Origin: Streptomyces chumphonensis
Lineage (GTDB): Bacteria > Actinomycetota > Actinomycetes > Streptomycetales > Streptomycetaceae
DNA length: 64,000 nucleotides
Direction of reading: 5' to 3'
Assembly (NCBI RefSeq): GCF_014779715.1
Contig: NZ_JACXYU010000002.1
Location: forward strand, 310,001 to 374,000
Positions 24,801 through 33,313 of this stretch are shown here, in pieces. Every line of letters begins with the position of its first letter. Position 1 is the stretch's first letter. The notes under the pieces were generated by a model that was given only the letters and a program-made list of their open reading frames with translations, was not told where the DNA came from and ran no database searches. Position numbers and translations under genes: made by a program.

Positions 24801-25906
24801 CGTCGACTCCCCGTGGATGAGTGACCCGCCAGGTCGGCCAGGGCGGCTTCCGCCCTCGCCAACGCCTCGTGCCCGCCCCGGTGTTCCGGTACCGGGGCGC
24901 CCGGGGCGGCGGCGGTCAGCCGGACGTGCAGGGCACGCGGACGGTCCCCGAAGCGGTGGCCGCCCAGCACCCCGGTGCCGAGCCGCACCAGGAGCGCGGC
25001 CTCCAAGGTAGCGGCGTCCGTGGCGCCGCGCGCGGCCAGCCGCGGACGCAGGGGCTCCAGGTCGGCGTAGACGTGCCGCCCGGCCTGCGGTGGCCGGCAC
25101 ACCCCGCCCGCGGCCGCCACCACCCGGCTCAGGGTCGCGGTGTGACGCCCGGCGGCCCGGGCTGCCGCCTCGGCTTCGGCCCGCAGCTCCGCCGGCTCCT
25201 CCAGCGCCCGCGCCACGGCCGGCGCGTCGCCCACGTGTGCGTCCAGTGCGTCCAGCACCTGCCGGACGGCCCCGGCGCGGGACGCCCCGCGCGCGGTGGC
25301 GGAGAACCGGGCCAGGGCCGCCCCCTGCCCCTGGGGTCCCTCCGCACCGGGCAGGTGACCGGCGCGGGGGTCGGTGAGGACGACGACGTCCTGGGCGTCG
25401 GGTCCGTTCGGGTGCGGGATCTCCGCCGGGGAGACGAGCACGGTGGCGTGCGGGTCGTGGGAGGTGTCGCGCAGGCTCTCGTCGCTGACGACCACCAGGC
25501 CCTCGCCCGCCGCCGCCTCGCACACCTCGTGCAGCAGTTCCGGCGGCGGCACGGTCCCGGTGGGGTCGTCGACGACGGAGAGCAGCAGGACGCCGGGGCG
25601 CAGGCCCGCCGCCCGGTCCCGGCGCACGGCCTCCAGCAGGGCGAAGGGGTCGGGCACGCCGCCGCACTCGGCGGGCGTCGGCAACCGGTGCGGTGCGCGG
25701 TCGAGCAGCAGCGCCTGCGCCCGGTGCCGGACGGGCCCGGGCGCGGGCAGGTAGACGCGGCCCGGCGTCGCGGCCAGCAGGGCGAGGAGCAGCAGGTCGC
25801 CGGTGCGCGCGGGCACCACCTGTGCGGCCTCGGTGGGCAGGCCGCGCCGCCGCCAGTACCCGCAGGCGGCCCGCCTGAGGTCCGGGCTCCGGCCTTCATC
25901 GCGCAT
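24797..25906 (-). CDS. Aminotransferase class I/II-like protein lacking the PLP lysine
   Basis: 369 residues from ATG 25906, which follows GGAGGG at 6 nt; an in-frame ATG at 25939 is an alternative. The start LRRAACGYWRRRGLPTEAAQVV corresponds to a position well inside ordinary class I aminotransferases, so the N-terminal arm is missing. DDPTGTVPPPELL replaces the usual NPTG block, and VVVSDESLRD replaces SDExYRD. Where the Schiff-base lysine is expected I find none; in fact the whole 369-residue frame contains no lysine. It cannot be a standard PLP aminotransferase. It is coupled to the MBL hydrolase gene by an ATGA overlap. Confidence 0.75.
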   Translation of the reverse strand: MRDEGRSPDLRRAACGYWRRRGLPTEAAQVVPARTGDLLLLALLAATPGRVYLPAPGPVRHRAQALLLDRAPHRLPTPAECGGVPDPFALLEAVRRDRAAGLRPGVLLLSVVDDPTGTVPPPELLHEVCEAAAGEGLVVVSDESLRDTSHDPHATVLVSPAEIPHPNGPDAQDVVVLTDPRAGHLPGAEGPQGQGAALARFSATARGASRAGAVRQVLDALDAHVGDAPAVARALEEPAELRAEAEAAARAAGRHTATLSRVVAAAGGVCRPPQAGRHVYADLEPLRPRLAARGATDAATLEAALLVRLGTGVLGGHRFGDRPRALHVRLTAAAPGAPVPEHRGGHEALARAEAALADLAGHSSTGSRR

Positions 25907-25985
25907 CCGTGCCCTCCGCTGCCGCTCCTTGACCTCCACGATCGCAGTTCCCCGGCGCCGTCGCGCGGCGCCGGGGGCGGGGAAG

Positions 25986-26801
25986 TCAGTTCCGCAGACG
26001 GGCGGCCGACCGCTCGACGTCCGCGTGCAGGCGGTCGCAGGTGCGGTTGAGCAGCCGTGAGACGTGCATCTGGGAGATGCCGAGCTGCTCGGCTATGCGG
26101 CTCTGCGTCATGTCGCAGAAGAACCGCATGTACAGGATGCGGCGTTCACGCTCGGGCAGTCGGCTGAGGGAGGGTTTGACCGCCTCACGGGCGAGGACGA
26201 GGTCGTAGCCGATCTCACGCGTGCCGAGCGCGTCCAGCAGGGAGTAGCCGTCGTCGGAGCTGGGCATCTCCGCGTCGAGGGAGAGCGTGCTGTAGCTCTC
26301 CATCGCCTCCGAGCCGGCGCGCACCTCCTCCTCGGTGAGCCCGGTGTGTTCGGCGACGCGGCTGACGCTGGGGGCGTGGGCGTCGAGCCCGGTGTTGAGC
26401 TGACGGTGCGCGGTGCGGACCCGGTTGCGGAGTTCCTGCACCCGGCGGGGTACGTGCAGGCCCCAGGTGTGGTCCCGGAAGTGGCGCTTGATCTCGCCGA
26501 CGATCGTCGGGACGGCGAAGCTCTCGAAGGCGCTGCCGTGCGCCGGGTCGTACCGGCCCACGGCCTTCACCAGACCGAGGGCGGCCACCTGCTCCAGGTC
26601 CTCCAGGGTTTCGCCGCGGTTGCGGAACTGGCGGGCCAGACGCCGGGCCATGGGCATCCAGGCGCGGACGATCTCCTGGCTCAGCTCCTCGCGTTCGTGC
26701 CCCTCCGGAAGACGGGCCAGCCGACAGAAGCGCTCGGCCGTGTCGGGGGCGTCGTCGTGCGGATGGCGTGTGCTGTGAGTACGCGGTACTGCGAGGGTCA
26801 T
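25986..26801 (-). CDS. SigB/SigF/SigG family RNA polymerase sigma factor
   Basis: 271 residues. Region 2 contains RQFRNRGETLEDLEQVAALGLVKAV and FESFAVPTIVGEIKRHFRDHTW. Region 3 contains VRTAHRQLNTGLD, and region 4 has LPERERRILYMRFFCDMTQSRIAEQLGISQMHVSRLL. This is the stress and development group of Streptomyces sigma factors (SigB, F, G, H, I and relatives); which paralogue cannot be told from sequence alone. ATG 26801 is preceded by GGGAGAG. No anti-sigma factor gene is adjacent. A SigB-type promoter lies upstream, suggesting autoregulation or a sigma cascade. Confidence 0.93.
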   Translation of the reverse strand: MTLAVPRTHSTRHPHDDAPDTAERFCRLARLPEGHEREELSQEIVRAWMPMARRLARQFRNRGETLEDLEQVAALGLVKAVGRYDPAHGSAFESFAVPTIVGEIKRHFRDHTWGLHVPRRVQELRNRVRTAHRQLNTGLDAHAPSVSRVAEHTGLTEEEVRAGSEAMESYSTLSLDAEMPSSDDGYSLLDALGTREIGYDLVLAREAVKPSLSRLPERERRILYMRFFCDMTQSRIAEQLGISQMHVSRLLNRTCDRLHADVERSAARLRN

Positions 26802-27153
26802 GCGGGTCTCTCCCAAGCGGGGTGGTGCTGCGGGCACGGGAGGGACACGCCACCGGACCGGTGGACACCCGGGCGGCGGTCGTGACGCTCCCAAGGATGT
26901 GCCTACGGTCCGAAGCACGACGGGGCGATTACCCCTGCATGCGGGGACGAAACCAGGTTTTTCACTCCCTTCACGCGGTACCCGGGGTCTGTTCGCGATC
27001 TTGCGACGACATGGCGGGGGAACGGGTGACGACCGGGTACGGGTACCTCCGCGTCCGCGCGGACCACGGGCCGACGGCCCCGGCGCGGACGGCCGTCACC
27101 CGCCCCGGCTCGCCCGACCCCGACCACCGCACGACCCCTCTCCGGGAGACTTC
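26802..27153. other. Divergent intergenic region between the sigma factor and the baeRF gene
   Basis: About 350 bases. It holds the SigB-type promoter facing the sigma gene (26953-26929). Near 27032-27052, GGGTACGGGTACC repeats a -10-like GGGTAC element on the plus strand without a correctly spaced -35. No supported ORF. Confidence 0.5.
26929..26953 (-). promoter_or_regulatory. SigB-type promoter upstream of the sigma factor gene
   Basis: Minus strand: GTTT (26953-26950), 15 nt, GGGTAA (26934-26929), matching the Streptomyces SigB consensus GNNT-N14-16-GGGTAC/T except for the last base. It leaves a 5' UTR of about 120 nt. Confidence 0.5.
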
Positions 27154-28335
27154 ATGAATCTCGCATTCCTCAGCCCGCTCTACGACCGCTCGGGCCCGTG
27201 GGCCAGCGCCTACGTCGCGACGGCCGGCGGTACCGAGGACGCGGCCGCCAGGCAGGAGCTGCTCGCCCGTGAGGCCCGCGAGGCGCTGGGCGATCAGGGC
27301 GCGGACGACGCCACGTGCCGGGCGGTGTACGAAGCCCTGCGGACGGTCCCGGACGGCACCAACCCGCCGGGACGCGCGGTCTTCGCGACCGAGGGGCAGG
27401 TGGTCCTCGACCGGCCGCTGTCCACCGCGCCGGAGAGCCGCGTGGACGTCGGCTGGGCACCGCTGCCGCGCGCCGCGCCGCTGGTGGACCTGGCCGCGAC
27501 GGAGCCGGTGTGCCTGCTGGCCCGGATCGACCGGCAGGGCGCGGACTTCGAGCTGCGCGGGCCGCTGAGCAGCGCCCCTGCGGGGGGCGCCGAGGGCGAG
27601 GACCGGCCGCTCCACCGCACCGGGAGCGCCGACTGGTCGGAGCGGCACGTCCAGAACGCCGTGGAGAACACCTGGGAGCGCAACGCGGCCCTGGTCGCCG
27701 AGGCGCTGGCCGAGCACCGGGAGCGGACGGGTGCCGAGGTCGTGGTCCTCGCCGGGGAGCAGCGCGAGTGCGTGGCGGTGCGCGACCGGCTGCCGGAGCC
27801 CCTGCGGGAGGTGACGGTCCTCGCCGAGCACGGCACCCGCCACCCGGGCAGCAGCGCCAGGGCCGGTGAGCACCTGCTGGACCAGGAGCTGGCCGCGATC
27901 CGCGGGGCCCACGCCGAACGGCACGCCTCGGCGGCGCTCGACCGCTTCCGCGCCGGACGGGGAGACGGCGGCCGTACGGACGCGGCCGAGGGCGTGCCCG
28001 CCCTGGTGGAGGCGGCCCGGGAGCACCGCATCGCGCAGTTGCTGGTGCGGACCGGAGGGCCGGACCTCGGCCGTGAGGTGTGGGTCGGCCGGGAGCCGGA
28101 GCAGATCGCGGTGCGCCGCACGGACGCGAAGACCCTCGGCACCGGTGAGCCCCTGTCGGCACGGGCCGACGACGCGCTGCTGCGCGCCGCCGCGGCCACG
28201 GGCGCGGAGGTGCTGGCCGTCCGGCCGCTGACGGACCGGGAGGGGACGGGCGCGACCGTCGCCGACGAGCCGGCCGGCGGCTTCGGCGCCGTCCTGCGCT
28301 GGCCGTACGCCGAGGGCGAGACGGAGGGCGGCTGA
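27154..28335 (+). CDS. baeRF2 / Vms1-Rv2629-like protein (predicted peptidyl-tRNA hydrolase fold)
   Basis: 393 residues. MNLAFLSPLYDRSGPWASAYV, LARIDRQGADF and WERNAALVAEALAEH are typical of the Rv2629-like release-factor-1-related family in actinobacteria. Members are similar to eukaryotic Vms1/Ankzf1, which free stalled nascent chains from tRNA. The bacterial proteins usually lack an experimentally proven substrate, so function is by family only. ATG 27154 follows GGGAG. Rv2629 homologues are stress- or hypoxia-induced in mycobacteria, which fits a neighbouring stress sigma factor and CBS protein. Confidence 0.85.
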   Translation: MNLAFLSPLYDRSGPWASAYVATAGGTEDAAARQELLAREAREALGDQGADDATCRAVYEALRTVPDGTNPPGRAVFATEGQVVLDRPLSTAPESRVDVGWAPLPRAAPLVDLAATEPVCLLARIDRQGADFELRGPLSSAPAGGAEGEDRPLHRTGSADWSERHVQNAVENTWERNAALVAEALAEHRERTGAEVVVLAGEQRECVAVRDRLPEPLREVTVLAEHGTRHPGSSARAGEHLLDQELAAIRGAHAERHASAALDRFRAGRGDGGRTDAAEGVPALVEAAREHRIAQLLVRTGGPDLGREVWVGREPEQIAVRRTDAKTLGTGEPLSARADDALLRAAAATGAEVLAVRPLTDREGTGATVADEPAGGFGAVLRWPYAEGETEGG

Positions 28336-28341
28336 GGGACC

Positions 28342-28373
28342 GGGCCGGCGCCGCCGCACGGGCGCGCCGGCCC
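28342..28373 (+). terminator. Hairpin after the baeRF gene
   Basis: 10-bp inverted repeat (28342-28351 with 28364-28373), 12-nt loop, 7 nt after the stop. Confidence 0.5.
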
Positions 28374-28422
28374 ACTAGGCCCACAGGATGAGACAATCTC
28401 TCTCGCGATGTGGACTTCGCTC

Positions 28423-28428
28423 TAGAGT
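28423..28428 (+). promoter_or_regulatory. -10-like TAGAGT immediately before the methyltransferase start
   Basis: TAGAGT ends 7 nt before ATG 28436, the spacing expected for leaderless transcription. No good -35 and no ribosome binding site are seen, which is compatible with a leaderless start. Confidence 0.35.
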
Positions 28429-28435
28429 GGCGGCC

Positions 28436-29245
28436 ATGTCGGAAGAGACCGCCGTGTACACCCACGGCCACCACGAGTCCGTCCTGCGCTCGCACCGCTG
28501 GCGCACGGTGGAGAACTCGGCCGCGTACCTGCTCCCCGAACTGCGCCCGGGCCGTTCCGTGCTCGACGTCGGATGCGGCCCGGGCACCATCACCGCCGAT
28601 CTGGCCGCGCGGGTGGCCCCCGGGACCGTCACCGGACTCGAACACGCCGCCGACGTACTGCCCGCCGCGCGGGCCGCGGCGCGGGAGCGCGGCGTGGCGA
28701 ACGTGGTGTTCACCACGGGTGACGTCCACGCGCTGGACTTCGCGGACGACAGCTTCGACGTCGTGCACGCGCACCAGGTGCTCCAGCACGTCGGCGACCC
28801 GGTGCGGGCGCTGCGCGAGATGCGCCGCGTCTGCCGCCCCGGCGGGGTCGTCGCCGTGCGCGACGCGGACTACGACGCCATGACGTGGTACCCGGCCTCC
28901 CCCGTCCTGGACGCCTGGCAGGAGCTGTACGGCCGGGTCGCGCGGGCGGGCGGCGGCGAACCCGACGCGGGGCGGCGACTGCTCGCCTGGGCCCGGGCGG
29001 CCGGGTTCACCGAGATCACGCCCTCCGCCGACGTGTGGTGCTTCGCCACCGCCGAGGACCGGGCGTGGTGGAGCGCGCTGTGGGCGGACCGCACCGTGGA
29101 GTCCCGGTACGCGCGGCTCGCGGTGGAGGGCGGCCACGCCACGACGGAGCGACTGGCGCGGATCGCGGCGGCCTGGCGGGCCTGGGGCGCGGACCCCGAC
29201 GCCTGGTTCGGCGTGCTGCACGGACAGCTCCTCTGCCGCCCCTGA
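28436..29245 (+). CDS. Class I SAM-dependent methyltransferase
   Basis: 269 residues. Motif I is VLDVGCGPGTITADLA (near 42), followed by LDFADDSFDVVHAHQVLQHV and MRRVCRPGGVVAVRDADY, the Methyltransf_11/25 pattern. A small-molecule methyltransferase is likely; the acceptor is unknown. ATG 28436 was chosen because it begins the conserved YTHGHHESVLRSHRWRT segment. The in-frame ATG 28388 lies upstream of the -10-like element. The gene stands alone. Confidence 0.9.
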   Translation: MSEETAVYTHGHHESVLRSHRWRTVENSAAYLLPELRPGRSVLDVGCGPGTITADLAARVAPGTVTGLEHAADVLPAARAAARERGVANVVFTTGDVHALDFADDSFDVVHAHQVLQHVGDPVRALREMRRVCRPGGVVAVRDADYDAMTWYPASPVLDAWQELYGRVARAGGGEPDAGRRLLAWARAAGFTEITPSADVWCFATAEDRAWWSALWADRTVESRYARLAVEGGHATTERLARIAAAWRAWGADPDAWFGVLHGQLLCRP

Positions 29246-29286
29246 GCCCGGTCCCGGGCCCCGTCGGGCGGCCCGCCGGACTGCGG

Positions 29287-29315
29287 TTGCCGGGGTCCGG
29301 GCCGGGGCGCAGGAT
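29287..29315 (+). promoter_or_regulatory. Housekeeping-type promoter of the CBS-domain gene
   Basis: TTGCCG (29287-29292), 17 nt, CAGGAT (29310-29315), close to the Streptomyces HrdB consensus TTGACN-N17-TAGAPuT. Predicted 5' UTR of about 45 nt. Confidence 0.45.
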
Positions 29316-29367
29316 GGCTGGTGTCGTACGGCCCCCGTGCGGCACCGGCTCGACGTGGAGGTACCCG

Positions 29368-29784
29368 ATGACCACGGCGAAGGACATCATGCATCCGGGT
29401 GCGCAGTGGATTCCCGCGCACGAGACCCTCGACCGCGCGGCCCAGCTCATGCGCGAGCTCGACGTGGGCGCCCTGCCCGTGAGCGACGCCGACGAGCGGC
29501 TCTGCGGCATCATCACCGACCGCGACATCGTGGTCGAGTGCGTGGCACGCGGCCACGACCCCTCCCGCGTGACCTGCGAGGCGCTGTGCCACGGCACGCC
29601 CCGCTGGATCGACTCCTCGGCGGACGTGACCGAGGTCCTCGGCGAGATGGAGGGCCACCAGATCCGGCGGCTCCCGGTCATCGAGAACAAGCGGCTGGTC
29701 GGCATGATCAGCGAGGCCGACCTCGCCCAGCACCTCAGCGAGGACCAGATCGCCCACTTCGCCGAACGCGTCTACGCCCGCTGA
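29368..29784 (+). CDS. CBS domain pair protein (Hrp1-like)
   Basis: 138 residues made of two CBS motifs. The first has AKDIMHPGAQWIP then VGALPVSDADERLCGIITDRDIV. The second has EMEGHQIRRLPVIENKRLVGMISEADLAQHL. The length fits stand-alone CBS proteins such as mycobacterial hypoxic response protein 1, which sense adenine nucleotides or related ligands. ATG 29368 follows TGGAGGT. It is monocistronic between a promoter and a strong hairpin. Confidence 0.92.
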   Translation: MTTAKDIMHPGAQWIPAHETLDRAAQLMRELDVGALPVSDADERLCGIITDRDIVVECVARGHDPSRVTCEALCHGTPRWIDSSADVTEVLGEMEGHQIRRLPVIENKRLVGMISEADLAQHLSEDQIAHFAERVYAR

Positions 29785-29832
29785 CCCCGCGCCCCGGCCC
29801 GGCCGCGCCGGCGTGTGTCCGGCCCGCATGCA

Positions 29833-29866
29833 CCCGCCCACCGCAGCGGACGTAGCGGTGGGCGGG
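29833..29866. terminator. Terminator between the convergent CBS and S9 peptidase genes
   Basis: 12-bp perfect stem (29833-29844 with 29855-29866), 10-nt loop. Confidence 0.65.
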
Positions 29867-29881
29867 CCCGGTCCGCCCGGC

Positions 29882-31900
29882 TCAGCGGGCGCCGAACGTA
29901 CGCCGGTACAGCTCCAGCTCCGCCTCCACCGCCCGCACGATGGTCTCGGCCCGGCGGAAGCCGTGCCCCTCGCCGGCGAACGTCAGATAGGTGTGCGGGA
30001 CCGGCTCGCCCCCCGCCCCGGCCAGCGCGGCGAGGAAGCGCTCGCACTGCTCGGGCGGGCAGATGGCGTCGTCGAGCCCCTGGAGCAGCAGGAACGGGAC
30101 CGTCAGCCGGGCGGCGTTGCGGGCGGGTGAACGCCGGCGGTACCGCTCCGCGTCCCGGTCGGGGTGCCCGATGAGCCCTTCGAGGTACCGGGACTCGAAG
30201 TCGTGCGTGGCGTCCCCCGACCAGCTCTCCGGTTCGAGGATCGGGTAGCTGATGGTGCCGCAGGCGTACACGTCGGCGGCGGCCGGGGAGGTCAGGGAGA
30301 CGGCAGCCGTCCAGCCGCCGGCGCTGCCGCCCCGGATCGCGAGCCGCCGCCGGTCGGCACTGCCCTCGTCGGCCAGCGCCCGGGCCACCGCCGCGCAGTC
30401 CTCGACGTCCACCACGCCCCAGCGGCCGCGCAGCCGTTCCCGGTACGCGCGCCCGTACCCGGTGGAACCCCCGTAGTTGACCTCCGCGACGCCGATGCCG
30501 CGTGAGGTGAAGTAGGCGATCTCCAGGTCCAGGACGGCAGGGGCGCGACCGGTCGGCCCGCCGTGCGCCCAGATCACGTACGGCGGCGGCGTGCCCTGCG
30601 GGCCGCGGGCCCGGGGGTTGCGGGGCGGGTAGACCTGCGCGTGCACCTCGCGTCCTCCGGGGGCCGTGACGGTGCGCGGGACGGGGACCGGGTAGTACGC
30701 CGGGTCCACCGGATCGGTGTGGTGTGCGGCGACGACGGTGCTGTGCCCGGTGGCCGTGTCGAGTTCGACGATCTCGTGGGCGGTGTGCGGCCCCGCGGCG
30801 ATGCCCACGACCCGGGTGCCGTCCACGGCGAGGGCGGCGGACCACTCGGTCCACGGCCCGGTGGCGTCCACGACCGCGCCGGTGCGCGGGTCGAGCACGC
30901 CGAGCCGCTTCGCGCCCCGGCCGTGCAGCACGGCGACCGTCCCGTCCTCCAGGGGCGCGAACCAGCGCTGCCCCGGGCGCCACAGCGCGTCGCCGAACTC
31001 CTCCTCGCGCGGGCAGAGGTTGACGGACGGCCCGCCGCCGGGGTCGACGCGGTGCAGGTTCCACCAGCCGGAGGCGTCCGTCACCGCGAGCAGCGAGCCG
31101 TCGGCGGCCCACTCCACCTGCGCCACGGACTCCTCGGGGCCGCCCAGGACCGTGCGGGCCTCCCCCGGCACCCCGTCCCCGGTGAGTTCGGCCAGCCGCA
31201 GCTCGGTGCCGTCCCAGGGCATCCGCGGGTGGTCCCAGGCGAGCCACGCCACGTGCCGCCCGTCGGGCGAGACGCGCGGACCGGTGACGAAGTCGCCGCC
31301 GCCGACGGCCGTCCCGTCGCGGCTCAGCTCCCTCACGCGGGTCCGGTCCTCGGCGGCGGAGCCGTCCAGCGGCACCGCGGCCGGCACGCGGCGCACGTCG
31401 GTGGGCCGCTCGCCGGTGAACTCCTCCAGGACGCACCAGACCTCGTCCCGCCCGGGGCGCAGCACGGGGTCGGCCCAGCGCAGACCGCCCCCCACTCCGG
31501 AGACCGGCGTGAGGGGGCGGGGCGCCGAGCCGGGGACGTCGGGCTCCACGGCGTACAGGCGCTGGTCGCCGTGGTGGGTGAAGACCAGGAGGGGGCCGCC
31601 CCGCGCCCGGGGCACTGCCGCCCAGGGCAGTCCGCCGTACTCCATCACCCGGTTCCGCACGTTCCACGGCTCCGGAAGCACGGACTCCGGTTCCTCGGGG
31701 GCGTCCCCGGACACCGCCCCGCCCGGGGCCCGCAGCCGCATCAGGGCACGGCGCCCGCCCTCCTCGGGCCGGGGCTCCGTCCACCACAACTCCCCGCCGA
31801 CGGCGCCCAGGTACTCGGGGCGGCCGTCGTGCGCGGCCACCAGGGCGGCGTCGATCGGCGTGGGCCAGGTGCCGTGCGGGAGGATCTGCGAAGCCGTCAC
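29882..31900 (-). CDS. S9 family prolyl oligopeptidase-like serine peptidase
   Basis: 672 residues. The N-terminal beta-propeller (about 20-390) has repeated W-rich strands. The C-terminal alpha/beta-hydrolase domain (about 420-670) has the nucleophile motif IRGGSAGGWT, the acid in LLLQGLDDAICPPEQ and the His in GEGHGFRRAE. It should cleave small peptides (acylaminoacyl- or dipeptidyl-peptidase type) in the cytoplasm, since no signal peptide is seen. GTG 31900 follows AGGAGA. It is the last gene of a peptidase run (M55, M20, S9) with 60 nt to the previous stop. Confidence 0.92.
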   Translation of the reverse strand: MTASQILPHGTWPTPIDAALVAAHDGRPEYLGAVGGELWWTEPRPEEGGRRALMRLRAPGGAVSGDAPEEPESVLPEPWNVRNRVMEYGGLPWAAVPRARGGPLLVFTHHGDQRLYAVEPDVPGSAPRPLTPVSGVGGGLRWADPVLRPGRDEVWCVLEEFTGERPTDVRRVPAAVPLDGSAAEDRTRVRELSRDGTAVGGGDFVTGPRVSPDGRHVAWLAWDHPRMPWDGTELRLAELTGDGVPGEARTVLGGPEESVAQVEWAADGSLLAVTDASGWWNLHRVDPGGGPSVNLCPREEEFGDALWRPGQRWFAPLEDGTVAVLHGRGAKRLGVLDPRTGAVVDATGPWTEWSAALAVDGTRVVGIAAGPHTAHEIVELDTATGHSTVVAAHHTDPVDPAYYPVPVPRTVTAPGGREVHAQVYPPRNPRARGPQGTPPPYVIWAHGGPTGRAPAVLDLEIAYFTSRGIGVAEVNYGGSTGYGRAYRERLRGRWGVVDVEDCAAVARALADEGSADRRRLAIRGGSAGGWTAAVSLTSPAAADVYACGTISYPILEPESWSGDATHDFESRYLEGLIGHPDRDAERYRRRSPARNAARLTVPFLLLQGLDDAICPPEQCERFLAALAGAGGEPVPHTYLTFAGEGHGFRRAETIVRAVEAELELYRRTFGAR

Positions 31901-31960
31901 CGGTGCGTCTCCTGACGGTTGCTGCGGTCTCGGACGGGCGGTCGGAACACGGCCGGGAGG

Positions 31961-33313
31961 CTAGAGGGACAGCAGGGCGCGGTCCAGGGCCCGCACCCCG
32001 AAGTGGAGGGCGTCGACGGGGACCCGCTCGTCCACCCCGTGAAAGAGGGCCCCGTAGTCGAACCCGGGTGGCAGCCGCAGCGGTGAGAAGCCGTAGCCGT
32101 CGATCCCGAGCCGGGAGAACTGCTTGGCGTCCGTGCCGCCCGTCAGGCACCACGGGACGGCGTGCGCGCCGGGGTCGAAGTGCTCCAGCGCCTCGCACAG
32201 GGCGGCGAACGTGGCGTTGTCGACGGGCGCCTCCAACGGGATCTCGCGGTGCTGGAACTCCCAGTCGACGCCGTCGCCGGTCAGCGCGTCGAGGGTGCGG
32301 GCGAAGTCCTCCTCGGCACCCGGCAGCATCCGCCCGTCGACGTGCGCGCCCGCGCGGCCGGGGATGACGTTCACCTTGTACCCGGCGTCGAGCATCGTCG
32401 GGTTGCCGCTGTTGCGCAGGACCGGCCGGATCAGGTCGGCGGCGGACCCGAGCGCGCCCAGCAGCTCCTCGGCGGCGCCGCCGGCGTCCGGGCCGTCCAG
32501 GCCGCCGGCGTCGAGGCCGTGCAGCTCCGCCAGGCGCCGCAGGGCCGCCCGGACGGTCGGCGTCAGGTGGACCGGCCAGGTGTGCTCGCCGATCCGGGTC
32601 ACGGCGGCGGCGAGCCGCGTCACGGCGTTGTCGGGGTGGATCTTGGAGCCGTGGCCGGCGCGTCCGTGGGCGGTCAGCCGCAGCCACGCCGTGCCGCGCT
32701 CCCCCGCGCCGACGGGGTAGAGCCGCAGCCCGGTGTCGGTGTGGAAGGTGAACGCGCCCGACTCGCTGAGCCCCTCGGTGCAGCCCTCGAACAGCTCGGC
32801 GTGCTGCTCGACGAGGTATCCGGCGCCGTACTCGGCGGTGTCCTCCTCATCCGCCGTGAAGGCCAGGACGACGTCCCGGCGCGGCCGGACGCCCGCGCGG
32901 GCCCAGGCGCGGACCACGGTCAGGGCCATGGCGTCCATGTTCTTCATGTCGATGGCCCCGCGGCCCCAGACGCAGCCATCGCGCAGCTCCCCGGAGAACG
33001 GGTGCACCGACCACTCGGCGGCGTCGGCGGGGACGACGTCGAGGTGGCCGTGGACGAGCACGGCGTCGGCCGTGGGGTCGGTACCGGGGACGCGGGCGAC
33101 GACGTTGGTGCGGCCGGGGGCCTTCTCCAGCAGCCGGGGTTCGACGCCCGCGTCGGCCAGCCGCTCGGCGACGTACTCGGCCGCCGGGCGTTCGCACCCC
33201 TCGCCGCCGCCCCGGTTGGTGGTGTCCATGCGGATCAGGTCGGCGGTGGCGGCCACCACCTCCTCCAGCGCCCGCTCGTCAATGTGCGCGCCGGACGCCG
33301 CTCGCTCAGCCAT
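31961..33313 (-). CDS. M20 family metallopeptidase
   Basis: 450 residues. The metal site is built from VLVHGHLDVVPAD (His/Asp), GRGAIDMKNMDA, AFTADEEDTAEYGA (catalytic and ligand Glu) and the C-terminal ALFHGVDERVPV. GRAGHGSKIHPDNAV belongs to the dimerisation/lid domain. It should be a cytoplasmic di-zinc amino- or dipeptidase; ArgE/DapE-like or carnosinase-like specificities are possible. The start ATG 33313 overlaps the M55 gene by 8 nt. Confidence 0.92.
   Translation of the reverse strand: MAERAASGAHIDERALEEVVAATADLIRMDTTNRGGGEGCERPAAEYVAERLADAGVEPRLLEKAPGRTNVVARVPGTDPTADAVLVHGHLDVVPADAAEWSVHPFSGELRDGCVWGRGAIDMKNMDAMALTVVRAWARAGVRPRRDVVLAFTADEEDTAEYGAGYLVEQHAELFEGCTEGLSESGAFTFHTDTGLRLYPVGAGERGTAWLRLTAHGRAGHGSKIHPDNAVTRLAAAVTRIGEHTWPVHLTPTVRAALRRLAELHGLDAGGLDGPDAGGAAEELLGALGSAADLIRPVLRNSGNPTMLDAGYKVNVIPGRAGAHVDGRMLPGAEEDFARTLDALTGDGVDWEFQHREIPLEAPVDNATFAALCEALEHFDPGAHAVPWCLTGGTDAKQFSRLGIDGYGFSPLRLPPGFDYGALFHGVDERVPVDALHFGVRALDRALLSL

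Noticed and set aside
29772..32687. Minus-strand open frame of 971 codons over the S9 peptidase region
   Set aside because: It is in the wrong frame for the recognisable peptidase motifs and is extremely rich in Arg, Ala, Gly and Pro, typical of a shadow frame.
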